Shown here piece by piece: positions 47,417 to 55,283 of a stretch of DNA of 64,000 nucleotides. The translations under genes and the position numbers were made by a program. This DNA comes from DATGSL01 sp964645585 (GTDB taxonomy: Bacteria; Verrucomicrobiota; Verrucomicrobiia; Opitutales; T3Sed10-336), in contig CAZYAN010000018.1 in assembly GCA_964645585.1 (NCBI GenBank), forward strand, positions 1-64,000. Direction: 5' to 3'. The notes under the pieces are model-generated. The model saw only the letters and a list, made by a program, of their open reading frames with translations, was not told where the DNA came from and made no database searches. Position 1 is the first letter of the stretch; the number at the start of each line of letters is the position of its first letter.

Positions 47417-48607
47417 TTAACCAAGAACCAACTCCACCCTCTTGCCTGTTTCGGCGGCTTCGTAGATGGCGTAGAGGATTTTAACGTCGCGGAGGCCCAT
47501 CTCCCCGGGAACACGGTTTTCGAACCCGTTCAGAAGATGGTGCGCGAAGGCGTCCATTTGCAAGAGCTGCTGATTGACCGGCTCAAATGTGAACGGTTGC
47601 AGCGAGGTTCGGCCCTGCAGCCCGCGATAGCTGTAGGCGGGATCGACATTGAAGGAACCTTGATCCGCGGTGACCCGGTGGAAATTGCCGCGCCCTTTGT
47701 AGCTGCTGTCACCTTTGGCCACGAGTCCGCCGGGAAACTCGAGTTCCCATTCGATCGATTTCTCAACTTCAGCGAAAAGCGGACCCTCTCCTTCGGTTTT
47801 GCGCGCGGTGACGGCGATCGGCAATTCGGAAACCGTGTAAAGCGACGCTTGGATTACGTAGAGACCGATGTCCATCAGCGGCCCGCCGCCAGCAAGTTTC
47901 CCGTCGAGGCGCCAGACATCCGGATTGTTGCCGATGTCGAATGAGAATCGGCCGCTTATCTCCTCGACCGGCCCGAGCACTTTCTTGCGCCCCAGATGCA
48001 TGATCTCCTCGTGATAAGGATCGAAGTGCAGCCGATACCCGACCGACAGTTTGCGGTCATGCTCCCTGCACGCGCGCACCATCGCCTCGGCGTCGGCGAC
48101 CGAAGTCGCCATCGGCTTTTCGCAAATCACATGTTTTCCGGCCTTTGCCGCGCGAATCGTGAAGTCCGCGTGCATGCTGTTCGGCAGAACAACGTAGACG
48201 ATGTCGATATCCGGGTTCTCCGCGATCGAGTCGAACGTCTCGTAGTTATAGACATTCGCCTCCGGAATCCCGTAACGTTCGCGCCAGACATCGATCTTGG
48301 CGGGGGTGCCGGTGACGATCCCGGCGAGTTTGCAAAGCTTCGTTCCCTGGAGTGCCGGCGCGAGCTGGTTTGTCGCGTAATTGCCGAGACCGACAAGCGC
48401 GACGCCAAGTTTCTTGTCCTCCGGCAGCTCCGTCAGTTCCGCCCAGAGTTCGAAGAACTTCGGCCCCGATTCCGGCGGCCGCTTCGGTGTCAGTGCCAGA
48501 GCATCCGAGGCTCCGTATGGGAAAAGCGCCGCGGCGCTGACGCCATAGGAAAAGGTACGCAAAAAGTCGCGCCGAGAATAGCGGTCAGCGCCAAATCGAT
48601 TGGTCAT
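47417..48607 (-). CDS. Gfo/Idh/MocA-family oxidoreductase, Tat-exported
   Basis: The ATG at 48607 follows a good ribosome-binding site (AGGGAGA) and gives 396 residues. The N terminus has a twin-arginine signal, SRRDFLRTFSYGVSAAAL. The Rossmann part has the motif VALVGLGNYATNQLAPALQ near residue 65 and CEKPMATSVADAEAMVRA, with the Lys of the E-K-P motif that is catalytic in this family. The C-terminal half is the usual alpha/beta domain. Such proteins act on sugars with NAD(P). Verrucomicrobia contain many Tat-exported members, and this one looks ordinary. The last codons border the repeat region. Confidence 0.93.
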   Translation of the reverse strand: MTNRFGADRYSRRDFLRTFSYGVSAAALFPYGASDALALTPKRPPESGPKFFELWAELTELPEDKKLGVALVGLGNYATNQLAPALQGTKLCKLAGIVTGTPAKIDVWRERYGIPEANVYNYETFDSIAENPDIDIVYVVLPNSMHADFTIRAAKAGKHVICEKPMATSVADAEAMVRACREHDRKLSVGYRLHFDPYHEEIMHLGRKKVLGPVEEISGRFSFDIGNNPDVWRLDGKLAGGGPLMDIGLYVIQASLYTVSELPIAVTARKTEGEGPLFAEVEKSIEWELEFPGGLVAKGDSSYKGRGNFHRVTADQGSFNVDPAYSYRGLQGRTSLQPFTFEPVNQQLLQMDAFAHHLLNGFENRVPGEMGLRDVKILYAIYEAAETGKRVELVLG

Positions 48608-48691
48608 AGATGTCTCCCTTTTGAGGTTGCCTCTGTCATCAGCCGCTGCAGAGGCCTCCCGTATAGCAGACAAAGGGAGACGAGGAAAAGC

Positions 48692-49126
48692 TTAACTTTT
48701 GCTAACGAGCTCGAGGTCGAAAACAAGATCTTTGCCGGCAAGCGGGTGATTGGCATCGAGCCGAATACTCGATTCGCTGACTTCGGTGATCTTCACCGGA
48801 ACTTGGCGGCCGTCCGTGGTCGTCATCTGCAACTGCATCCCGACTTCCGGACTGATTTCATCCGGCAATTGCTCGCGCTCGACCTCAAGGAGCATGTCTT
48901 CCCGCCTCTGGCCGTAGGCTTCCGCGGCCGGAATCCGTTGGGTTTTTTTCTCGCCCGGCATCATTCCGATGACCGCGTTTTCAAATCCGGGAATAACTTG
49001 CTGTTTCCCGAGCTGGAATTCGAGCGGCTCACGGTCCTTTGAGCTGTCGAATACTGTTCCGTCCTCAAAAGTCCCCGTATAGTGAACCCGGACCCTGTCG
49101 CCCTGCTGCGCTGCGCCTTCGTTCAT
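48692..49126 (-). CDS. FKBP-type peptidyl-prolyl cis-trans isomerase (SlyD-like)
   Basis: 144 residues. The FKBP core is visible in VHYTGTFEDGTVFDSSKDREPLEFQLG, with the following VIPGFENAVIGMMPGEKK. An inserted flap between about residues 70 and 120 (EVEREQLPDEISPEVGMQLQ, then DANHPLAGKDLVFDLEL) is characteristic of SlyD/FkpB-type folding helpers. Unlike SlyD of E. coli it has no His-rich metal-binding tail. It is a cytoplasmic protein as no signal is present. It stands alone between the oxidoreductase and the fba terminator. Confidence 0.92.
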   Translation of the reverse strand: MNEGAAQQGDRVRVHYTGTFEDGTVFDSSKDREPLEFQLGKQQVIPGFENAVIGMMPGEKKTQRIPAAEAYGQRREDMLLEVEREQLPDEISPEVGMQLQMTTTDGRQVPVKITEVSESSIRLDANHPLAGKDLVFDLELVSKS

Positions 49127-49244
49127 CGTCTATGTTCCTCCGCCGGTGTGTCGGTTATTGATTGGGAGCCGTGTGGCTGTGAATGCTCCGCTTTCGTGAA
49201 AAATCAAGTGTAGCGATCCTGATCCGGCATTGCAAACGTTCGCG

Positions 49245-49290
49245 AAAAAACATAAATGCCCCCGGAACTCATCATTCCCCGGGGGCATTT
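49245..49290 (-). terminator. Intrinsic terminator of fba
   Basis: On the minus strand a 12-bp stem (AAATGCCCCCGG at 49254-49265, CCGGGGGCATTT at 49279-49290) with a 13-base loop is followed after ATG by TTTTTT (49250-49245). It lies 43 bases downstream of the fba stop and is a textbook intrinsic terminator. Confidence 0.88.
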
Positions 49291-49332
49291 CCGAAATTGC
49301 CGCAAAAGCGCGTTTGAGCCGGCGGGGCCGGA

Positions 49333-50364
49333 TCAGACGGTTCCGAAAAGAGTCTTGCCCGTCGAAAGAAGATCCTCGCAAGCCTGCCCGAGTCGCGCGG
49401 CCATGCCTTCCTCCCCTTTTTTCAAGTAACTCCGAGGATCGTAGACCTTTTTGACACCGACCTCGCCATCGATCTTGAGGACTCCGTCGTAGTTCTTCAT
49501 TACGTGATCGACCACCGGGCGGGTAAACGCGTATTGCGTGTCGGTGTCGATATTCATTTTCACGACCCCGTAAGCGAGTGTTTCGCGGATCTCGCTCAGG
49601 TCGGAGCCGGAGCCGCCATGGAAAACGAGGTCGAACTCCGCCCCGGCGCCGTGTTTGGCCATCACGGCTTCCTGACCTTGTTTAAGGATTTCAGGCCGTA
49701 ATTGTACCGCGCCCGGTTTGTACGATCCATGCACATTTCCGAAGGTTGCCGCGAACAAGTATCGGCCGAGACCGTCGAGCGCTTCGTAGACGGCGAGCAT
49801 GTCTTCCGGAGTGGTGTACAGTTTTTCCGCCGGAAGGCCGCTGTGGTCGATTCCATCTTCTTCTCCGCCGACGACCCCCGCCTCGACTTCGAGAACGATT
49901 TCATTCTCAGCGCAAAGCTTCAGGAGATCCCGCGAGATCTTCATGTTCTCTTCGAGGGGCAGTTCCGATCCATCGAACATGTGCGACTGGAACAAATTGC
50001 TGAGGCCTGCGGCCCGGCGACGCGCGGTCTCTTCGATCAGCGGCTTTAAAAACGTATCGACTTTTTTCGGCTGACAATGGTCCGTGTGGAGGGCGATCAG
50101 CACGTTATAGTTGTCCGCCAGCCGATGCGCGGCCTCGGCCAGAATAATCGCGCCGAGCGCGGCATTCTTGACGCTCAGGCCGGTGGCAAATTCGCCGCCG
50201 CCGGTTGAGACCTGGATGATGCCGTCTGATTTCTGGTCGGCAAATGCCTTGAGAGCGGCATTCAAGGTCGTCAACGACGAGACATTTACGGCCGGATACG
50301 CATAGCTGCCCTCTTGGGCCGCCTGAAGCATCGCCGCGTATTGTTTGGGTGTCGCGATTGGCAT
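49333..50364 (-). CDS. fba: Class II fructose-bisphosphate aldolase
   Basis: The enzyme splits fructose-1,6-bisphosphate into triose phosphates using zinc. The 343-residue product has the metal and substrate motifs LHTDHCQPKK, EVEAGVVGGEEDGID, ATFGNVHGSYKPG, and the C-terminal FHGGSGSD and MNIDTDTQYAFTRP. Size and motifs fit the class IIA type as in E. coli FbaA. A ribosome-binding site (AGGAAC) lies 9 bases before the ATG at 50364. It is a single-gene unit: promoter features at 50396-50449 and a terminator at 49245-49290. Confidence 0.96.
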   Translation of the reverse strand: MPIATPKQYAAMLQAAQEGSYAYPAVNVSSLTTLNAALKAFADQKSDGIIQVSTGGGEFATGLSVKNAALGAIILAEAAHRLADNYNVLIALHTDHCQPKKVDTFLKPLIEETARRRAAGLSNLFQSHMFDGSELPLEENMKISRDLLKLCAENEIVLEVEAGVVGGEEDGIDHSGLPAEKLYTTPEDMLAVYEALDGLGRYLFAATFGNVHGSYKPGAVQLRPEILKQGQEAVMAKHGAGAEFDLVFHGGSGSDLSEIRETLAYGVVKMNIDTDTQYAFTRPVVDHVMKNYDGVLKIDGEVGVKKVYDPRSYLKKGEEGMAARLGQACEDLLSTGKTLFGTV

Positions 50365-50395
50365 ATCGATTGTTCCTGTTGAGGTGAAACCCTCT

Positions 50396-50449
50396 CCGCT
50401 GAACAGCGGGAAAAGGGCCGTACTTCGAGAAAAACCGCTTGGTTGTCAA
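50396..50449 (-). promoter_or_regulatory. Possible fba promoter with inverted repeat
   Basis: A perfect TTGACA (50449-50444 on the minus strand) lies about 80 bases upstream of fba; no strong -10 follows at normal spacing (GAAGTA at 50426-50421). Downstream is an inverted repeat CCGCTG-AA-CAGCGG (50396-50409), which could be an operator or a short RNA hairpin in the leader. Confidence 0.3.
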
Positions 50450-50587
50450 ACGGTTTTTATTTTTGCGTCCGCGCCGTCGCCCGTTCCGGCATCAGTGAAT
50501 TCCAAGCGCGCGACCGGGGTTTGCCGGATGGTCGGCGCACGGCAAACGTGATAGCGTCGTGGAGAATCAGGACTGCCCCGATTCTTC

Positions 50588-53023
50588 ATGCGTCAAACAG
50601 TATCTCTCTCTCCAATCACGGGCGCTCTTTTCGCGGTCACTCTTTGGCTTACCTTCGCCCGCGCACGCGCCGATGTCTTCACGAATGTGCCCGAGGCAAG
50701 GAACGAAGATTTTGAGATCCTTTACGCGTTGCCCATTCCCGCCTCGGCCGGTTTCCGCGGCTCAATACCGGTGCCGTACGAGATCGACAACCGAACGTCC
50801 GTCGGCGAGTTTGACCGCGTCGCGTATTACTTGGAACTGACCGACCTCGACGGAACGAGATGGGTCTACGTTTCAATGGATGCGTTCACCGCGGATCCAG
50901 GCGAACTGGGTGTGCCCCACAATCGGGACAATCGCGTCATCCATCAGCGCAACGTCAGCAACCTGAACATCGCCTCCAATGTTCCGGGAATCGTCACGGG
51001 AACGTTCCTCGACGGCGGAAACATTGAACTGTGGGCCGGCGACTACCGCGGCCGCGACGATGCCGGCCGGTTCGCCGCCGACGATGACCTTTATGACTGG
51101 GGCGATGGCCCTGGCGGGTCCTTCGCGGGGTACGGCTCCTTCCAAATCCACAATGCCCTCGCCCGCCAAACGCTCCTTGCCTGGAATCGCTGGGGCGTCG
51201 ACGACGGTTTCCCTGACGATATTGGAATCGGAAACCGTCTGACCGATCATCCAGACTGGACGTTCGCCGGGAACGCCGGAGGGTTCATCAAACGCGAACT
51301 GGTGATTCTCGTCCGGCCCCGCAAACACCGCATTTCGTTCTCCCAGCTTCCCCGTAACCGGCAGCTGTTCACGCGCGATGTCGAAACAAACCGCGCTTCC
51401 GTGCCGATCGCCGGCGACGAATCGTTTGGCGGATTTGACCGCATCGGCCTCCGCGTTTACCGCGATGGCCGACTGCGAGAAGAACATTTCCGCGATCTAA
51501 AGTATCGAAACGGATCCGCCCCGTTCTCCTTCGAACCCTCGATTCCCGCGGAACTTGCACGCTACGATTTTGAGCTGCTGCTCGATCGGAACGGTGTGCT
51601 GACGACTGTGGAGTTCGTTCGCGACGTCGTTGCCGGCGATGCCTTCCTCTTCTACGGCCAATCCAACGCGGAGGCGATCCGCTACGACCCGATCCAGAGC
51701 GCCAACGGGTATGCCAGTCCATGGCTGCGAACGTTTGGGCAGAACAGCGACCGAGGCGCGGACACCGAAAACATTCTTTACTGGGTTCCGGCGGAAGGCG
51801 ACGGCGGCACCGAGGATCCGGGAGCGATCGGTCAATGGGCCATGGTCGTCGGTCGAAAGGTGATCGATACCTTCCAGGTTCCCGTCGCGATTCTGAACGG
51901 CTCCCGCGGTGGATACAGCATCAAAAAGCTCCAAAAGGACCGCTTACACCCAAACCACCTCGATGACGACGCAACCGTCACACGCACCTACAATCGGCTC
52001 CTACACCGGGCGGTCGAAGCGAAGATCGCGCAAACCGCCCGCGCGATCTTTTACTACCAGGGCGAGGCGGAATCCGATAACGAACAGACGCATGCCGACG
52101 GATTTGCCACGCTTTACGCGGATTGGAAAACCGATTACCCGGCCTTGGAACACATCTACGTCGTGCAAGTCCGCCCCGGATGCGGGGTCGCGACCGACCA
52201 CGCAAGATTGCGCGACACCCAGCGGCGGTTTGCCGATATCTTCCCGAACACTTCCGTCATGGCGACCAACGGTCTGCCCGGTCACGACGGCTGCCACTAC
52301 GCCTTCACCGGCGGCTACGAAGAGCTCGGCTGGCACCATTTTCGCCAGGTCGCCCGGGACCTCTATGGCGCGCCGAACGACCCGAACATCGATCCGCTGA
52401 ATCCCCTCTTCGCGGAATTCACCGATTCGACGCGCACGACCATCCGTCTCGTGCTGCGCAACCACGGCTCGACCATCCATTTTCCGGCGGGCGCGCTGGC
52501 TGATTTTGTCCTGAACGGCTCCTCCGCGGCCATCACCGGCCGCACGGTCCAGGACAACGCCATCCTTTTCCACCTCGCCTCGCCAGCGCCGGAGGAGAGT
52601 TTTCTCGAATACCGCTCGCACCTCGGCCCTGGCCAATGGGTCACCAGCGCCTACGGGATCGGCATGCTCACCTTCATCGAGCCGGTTCAGCCAAGGCACT
52701 TTCTCGGACTTCTCCCGAACAGCGACACCTCCCCTTGGCTCGGGACCATGCGCACCAATCATTTCAATCGCCAAGATGGCATCGGCTGGCTCGTTCATAA
52801 GGAACACGGCTGGCTCTACACCCGTGAACAGCCAAAGCTGTCCGGCGTCTGGCTCTGGGACGAAATCCAGCAGGACTGGCTCTGGACAGAGGCCGCGGCC
52901 TGGCCCTTCTTCTATCGGCACAACGGCGGCGACGGCTTTTGGCTCTACTACCGCCATGGCGGCACGCCGAAAGCGCGGGAGTTTTTCGACTACCGCGTCC
53001 ATCAATGGACAACCGTTCCTTGA
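50588..53023 (+). CDS. Exported sialate O-acetylesterase-like protein with Trp-rich C-terminal domain
   Basis: 811 residues with an N-terminal signal peptide. A beta-rich region (about 40-340) precedes a SGNH/SASA esterase domain: block I FYGQSNAEAI near residue 356, block III FYYQGEAESDNEQ near 490, and a DGCHYAF catalytic Asp-His region near 567. The last 95 residues hold repeated W-L-Y and W-x-W units (GWLVHKEHGWLYTRE, WLWDEIQQDWLWTE, DGFWLYYRHGG), a tryptophan-rich pattern seen at the ends of many Verrucomicrobia surface proteins. The protein likely removes acetyl groups from glycans outside the cell. A related esterase gene follows after 78 bases. Confidence 0.8.
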   Translation: MRQTVSLSPITGALFAVTLWLTFARARADVFTNVPEARNEDFEILYALPIPASAGFRGSIPVPYEIDNRTSVGEFDRVAYYLELTDLDGTRWVYVSMDAFTADPGELGVPHNRDNRVIHQRNVSNLNIASNVPGIVTGTFLDGGNIELWAGDYRGRDDAGRFAADDDLYDWGDGPGGSFAGYGSFQIHNALARQTLLAWNRWGVDDGFPDDIGIGNRLTDHPDWTFAGNAGGFIKRELVILVRPRKHRISFSQLPRNRQLFTRDVETNRASVPIAGDESFGGFDRIGLRVYRDGRLREEHFRDLKYRNGSAPFSFEPSIPAELARYDFELLLDRNGVLTTVEFVRDVVAGDAFLFYGQSNAEAIRYDPIQSANGYASPWLRTFGQNSDRGADTENILYWVPAEGDGGTEDPGAIGQWAMVVGRKVIDTFQVPVAILNGSRGGYSIKKLQKDRLHPNHLDDDATVTRTYNRLLHRAVEAKIAQTARAIFYYQGEAESDNEQTHADGFATLYADWKTDYPALEHIYVVQVRPGCGVATDHARLRDTQRRFADIFPNTSVMATNGLPGHDGCHYAFTGGYEELGWHHFRQVARDLYGAPNDPNIDPLNPLFAEFTDSTRTTIRLVLRNHGSTIHFPAGALADFVLNGSSAAITGRTVQDNAILFHLASPAPEESFLEYRSHLGPGQWVTSAYGIGMLTFIEPVQPRHFLGLLPNSDTSPWLGTMRTNHFNRQDGIGWLVHKEHGWLYTREQPKLSGVWLWDEIQQDWLWTEAAAWPFFYRHNGGDGFWLYYRHGGTPKAREFFDYRVHQWTTVP

Positions 53024-53101
53024 CGCCACCCTCCCTCTCCGACTCTTTCGCATTGCCGGGAGTGGCGGCGGCACCCAGAATGCCCGCAATTTCTTCCTAG
53101 C

Positions 53102-54442
53102 ATGATAGCAGCAATCCTACCTTCGGCCGCCGGTTGCGCCTGTTTGCTTGCAGCGGCTTCCCTCTCCTTCGCGCAAACCGCGCCCGACCAGCTGGATCTC
53201 TACCTGCTGATCGGCCAATCGAACATGGCCGGCCGCGCGCCCATTGAGGTTGAGGATCAAGCGCCGGTGGACCGTGTGTGGCTGTTCAATGCCGACGGCG
53301 AGTGGGAAGCGGCGACGAATCCTCTCAACCGTTACTCGACGGTGCGAAAGAAGCTGTCGATGCAGCGACTGAGTCTCGGCTATACATTCGCCCGCGCGAT
53401 GGTCGAGGCCGACCCCGACGCGAAAATCGGTTTAGTGATGAATGCCCGCGGCGGCACGCGGATCGAGGAATGGGCGCCGGGTGAGCATCTTTACAACGAA
53501 GCCATCGCGCGAGCGCGAGCGGCCGCTCCGAGCGGCACCTTTCGCGGCATCCTCTGGCATCAGGGCGAGGGAAATTCCAACGATCCCGATTACCTCAAGA
53601 AATTCGCCGCACTCATCGCTTCCATCCGCGGCGACCTCAACACCCCCGAACTCCCCGTCGTCGCCGGCCAGATCTTTCGCCCGAGTCTTGTCAATCGCCT
53701 CCTCGCGCAGGTGAGCGAAACCGTTCCCCAATCCGCCGCCGTCTCGTCAAAATTCCTGACAACCTATGACGGCACCCATTTCGACTCACCAAGCACGCGC
53801 GATCTCGGCCGCCGTTACGCGGCGGCTATGCAAGGGCTGACAAGCCGCGAACGCGAAGTGGAGCACATGCCATTCGACGGCGGCTGGTCCGTTCTCTTTG
53901 ACGGACAGTCCTTCGCCGGCTGGGAAGGCGACACGCAAAACTTCTTCCGGATCGCCGATGGGGCGATGGTTGGAGGAAATCTCTCGAACACGATCCCGCA
54001 CAACGCGTTTCTTTGCACGACCCGCGAGTTCACCGACTTTGAACTCCAGCTCGAATTCAAACTGGTCGGCGATTCGACCAACTCCGGCGTTCAATTCCGC
54101 AGCGTGCGCATCCCCGGCCATCATGAGGTGCGCGGCTACCAAGCCGACTTGGGCGAACCCGCTTGGTGGGGTTCACTCTACGACGAGTCCCGCCGAAATC
54201 GCGTCCTCGCGCAGTCGAACATGGACGAGATCAACCCGGTTCTCCGCCGCGGCGACTGGAATCACTACCGCATCCGCTGCGAAGGCAACCGGATCCAGTT
54301 CTGGATCAATGGGACCCAAACCATCAACTTCACCGAAACGGACGAAGGAATCGAGCAAACCGGTATCATCGGCTTGCAGATTCACAGCGGCCCGCCCGGT
54401 GAAGCCTGGTTTCGGAATATCGCGATCCGGGAACTGCCCTGA
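53102..54442 (+). CDS. Sialate O-acetylesterase fused to DUF1080 domain
   Basis: 446 residues with a signal peptide (LLAAASLSFAQT). The N-terminal half is a SASA esterase: block I LLIGQSNMAGRAPIEV near residue 38, WHQGEGNSND near 157, and a DGTHFDSPST catalytic Asp-His near 222. From about residue 258 a second domain, DGGWSVLFDGQSFAGWEGDT to GPPGEAWFRNIAIREL, is a DUF1080 (3-keto-disaccharide hydrolase-like, concanavalin-like) fold. Both parts act on or bind carbohydrates. It lies downstream of another SASA gene; the pair suggests use of acetylated polysaccharide. Confidence 0.88.
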   Translation: MIAAILPSAAGCACLLAAASLSFAQTAPDQLDLYLLIGQSNMAGRAPIEVEDQAPVDRVWLFNADGEWEAATNPLNRYSTVRKKLSMQRLSLGYTFARAMVEADPDAKIGLVMNARGGTRIEEWAPGEHLYNEAIARARAAAPSGTFRGILWHQGEGNSNDPDYLKKFAALIASIRGDLNTPELPVVAGQIFRPSLVNRLLAQVSETVPQSAAVSSKFLTTYDGTHFDSPSTRDLGRRYAAAMQGLTSREREVEHMPFDGGWSVLFDGQSFAGWEGDTQNFFRIADGAMVGGNLSNTIPHNAFLCTTREFTDFELQLEFKLVGDSTNSGVQFRSVRIPGHHEVRGYQADLGEPAWWGSLYDESRRNRVLAQSNMDEINPVLRRGDWNHYRIRCEGNRIQFWINGTQTINFTETDEGIEQTGIIGLQIHSGPPGEAWFRNIAIRELP

Positions 54443-54580
54443 CCGCAAGCGGCACCAAGTCAAACCCCGGTGGAAGCGGGAGCTTGATGCATTGAAACAA
54501 CAAGAAACGTGCTTCCACACTTTCAAGCATCTCGTCTTGATGCATGGCGCATGACGGCGGGGTTCGGCCGACTTGCAAGC

Positions 54581-55027
54581 TTACGGCTGCTCCTGCCGCG
54601 GTTCCGAAGGAATCGCTTTCTCTTCCGGCAAGGGCGACGGCTCATCCATTTCCGCCGGATCGGCACTCTCCGGCCGCTCGTCAGGCGCACCGTAAACGGA
54701 TTCCCGCGGATTGATCGTGATGTTGTTGACGACGTCCTCGACGCCGGCTACATCCCGGGCGATCTCCTCGGCCCGCATCCGCTGATCAGCCGAATCGACG
54801 AAGCCGCTCAATTGAACCACGCCGTCGAAAGTCGTCGTGCTGACGTCGAGACCGGACACCTCATCATCCTGCAGCAGAGCGGTTTTGACGCGCGCGTTGA
54901 TGGACTGATCGTTAAAATATTCTCCAGTCGTGCGCCGGTGTTCAGGGCCCGCGCAGCCGACAGCCAGCAGCAGCGCTGCTGTGCAGCCGGCGAAAATGAT
55001 GGAACGAATGCATTCGGAAGTTTTCAT
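54581..55027 (-). CDS. BON-domain lipoprotein
   Basis: The ATG at 55027 gives 148 residues. A signal of the lipoprotein type (FAGCTAALLLAVGC) is followed by one BON domain (NDQSINARVKTALLQDDEVSGLDV to GVEDVVNNITIN), then an acidic Pro/Glu-rich tail. BON proteins such as OsmY and similar bind membranes and act in envelope stress. It is separated by 256 bases from the divergent hybrid histidine kinase, which could share regulation, and no terminator is clear. Longer forms back to 55285 look non-coding. Confidence 0.85.
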   Translation of the reverse strand: MKTSECIRSIIFAGCTAALLLAVGCAGPEHRRTTGEYFNDQSINARVKTALLQDDEVSGLDVSTTTFDGVVQLSGFVDSADQRMRAEEIARDVAGVEDVVNNITINPRESVYGAPDERPESADPAEMDEPSPLPEEKAIPSEPRQEQP

Positions 55028-55283
55028 GATGTCGTTGGTTGATCGTTTTTTTAATCCCGCCTCCCTGGAGCACATGCCGCGCATGCGTTCTGGATCGACG
55101 AATTCAACACTCCCGATCCTATCTCTTTGCGAAGGCCGCGACCATCGGGGCAATACTGGAGACCGCGCCGTTAATTCCCGTAGCAGCCGAATTTTCGCAG
55201 CGAAAAGCAACACCGCCGATTTCGTTTTACACGACCCGAATCGGGACTGATCATCGCGTACTTTTTCAACTCTATTTGCCGGC

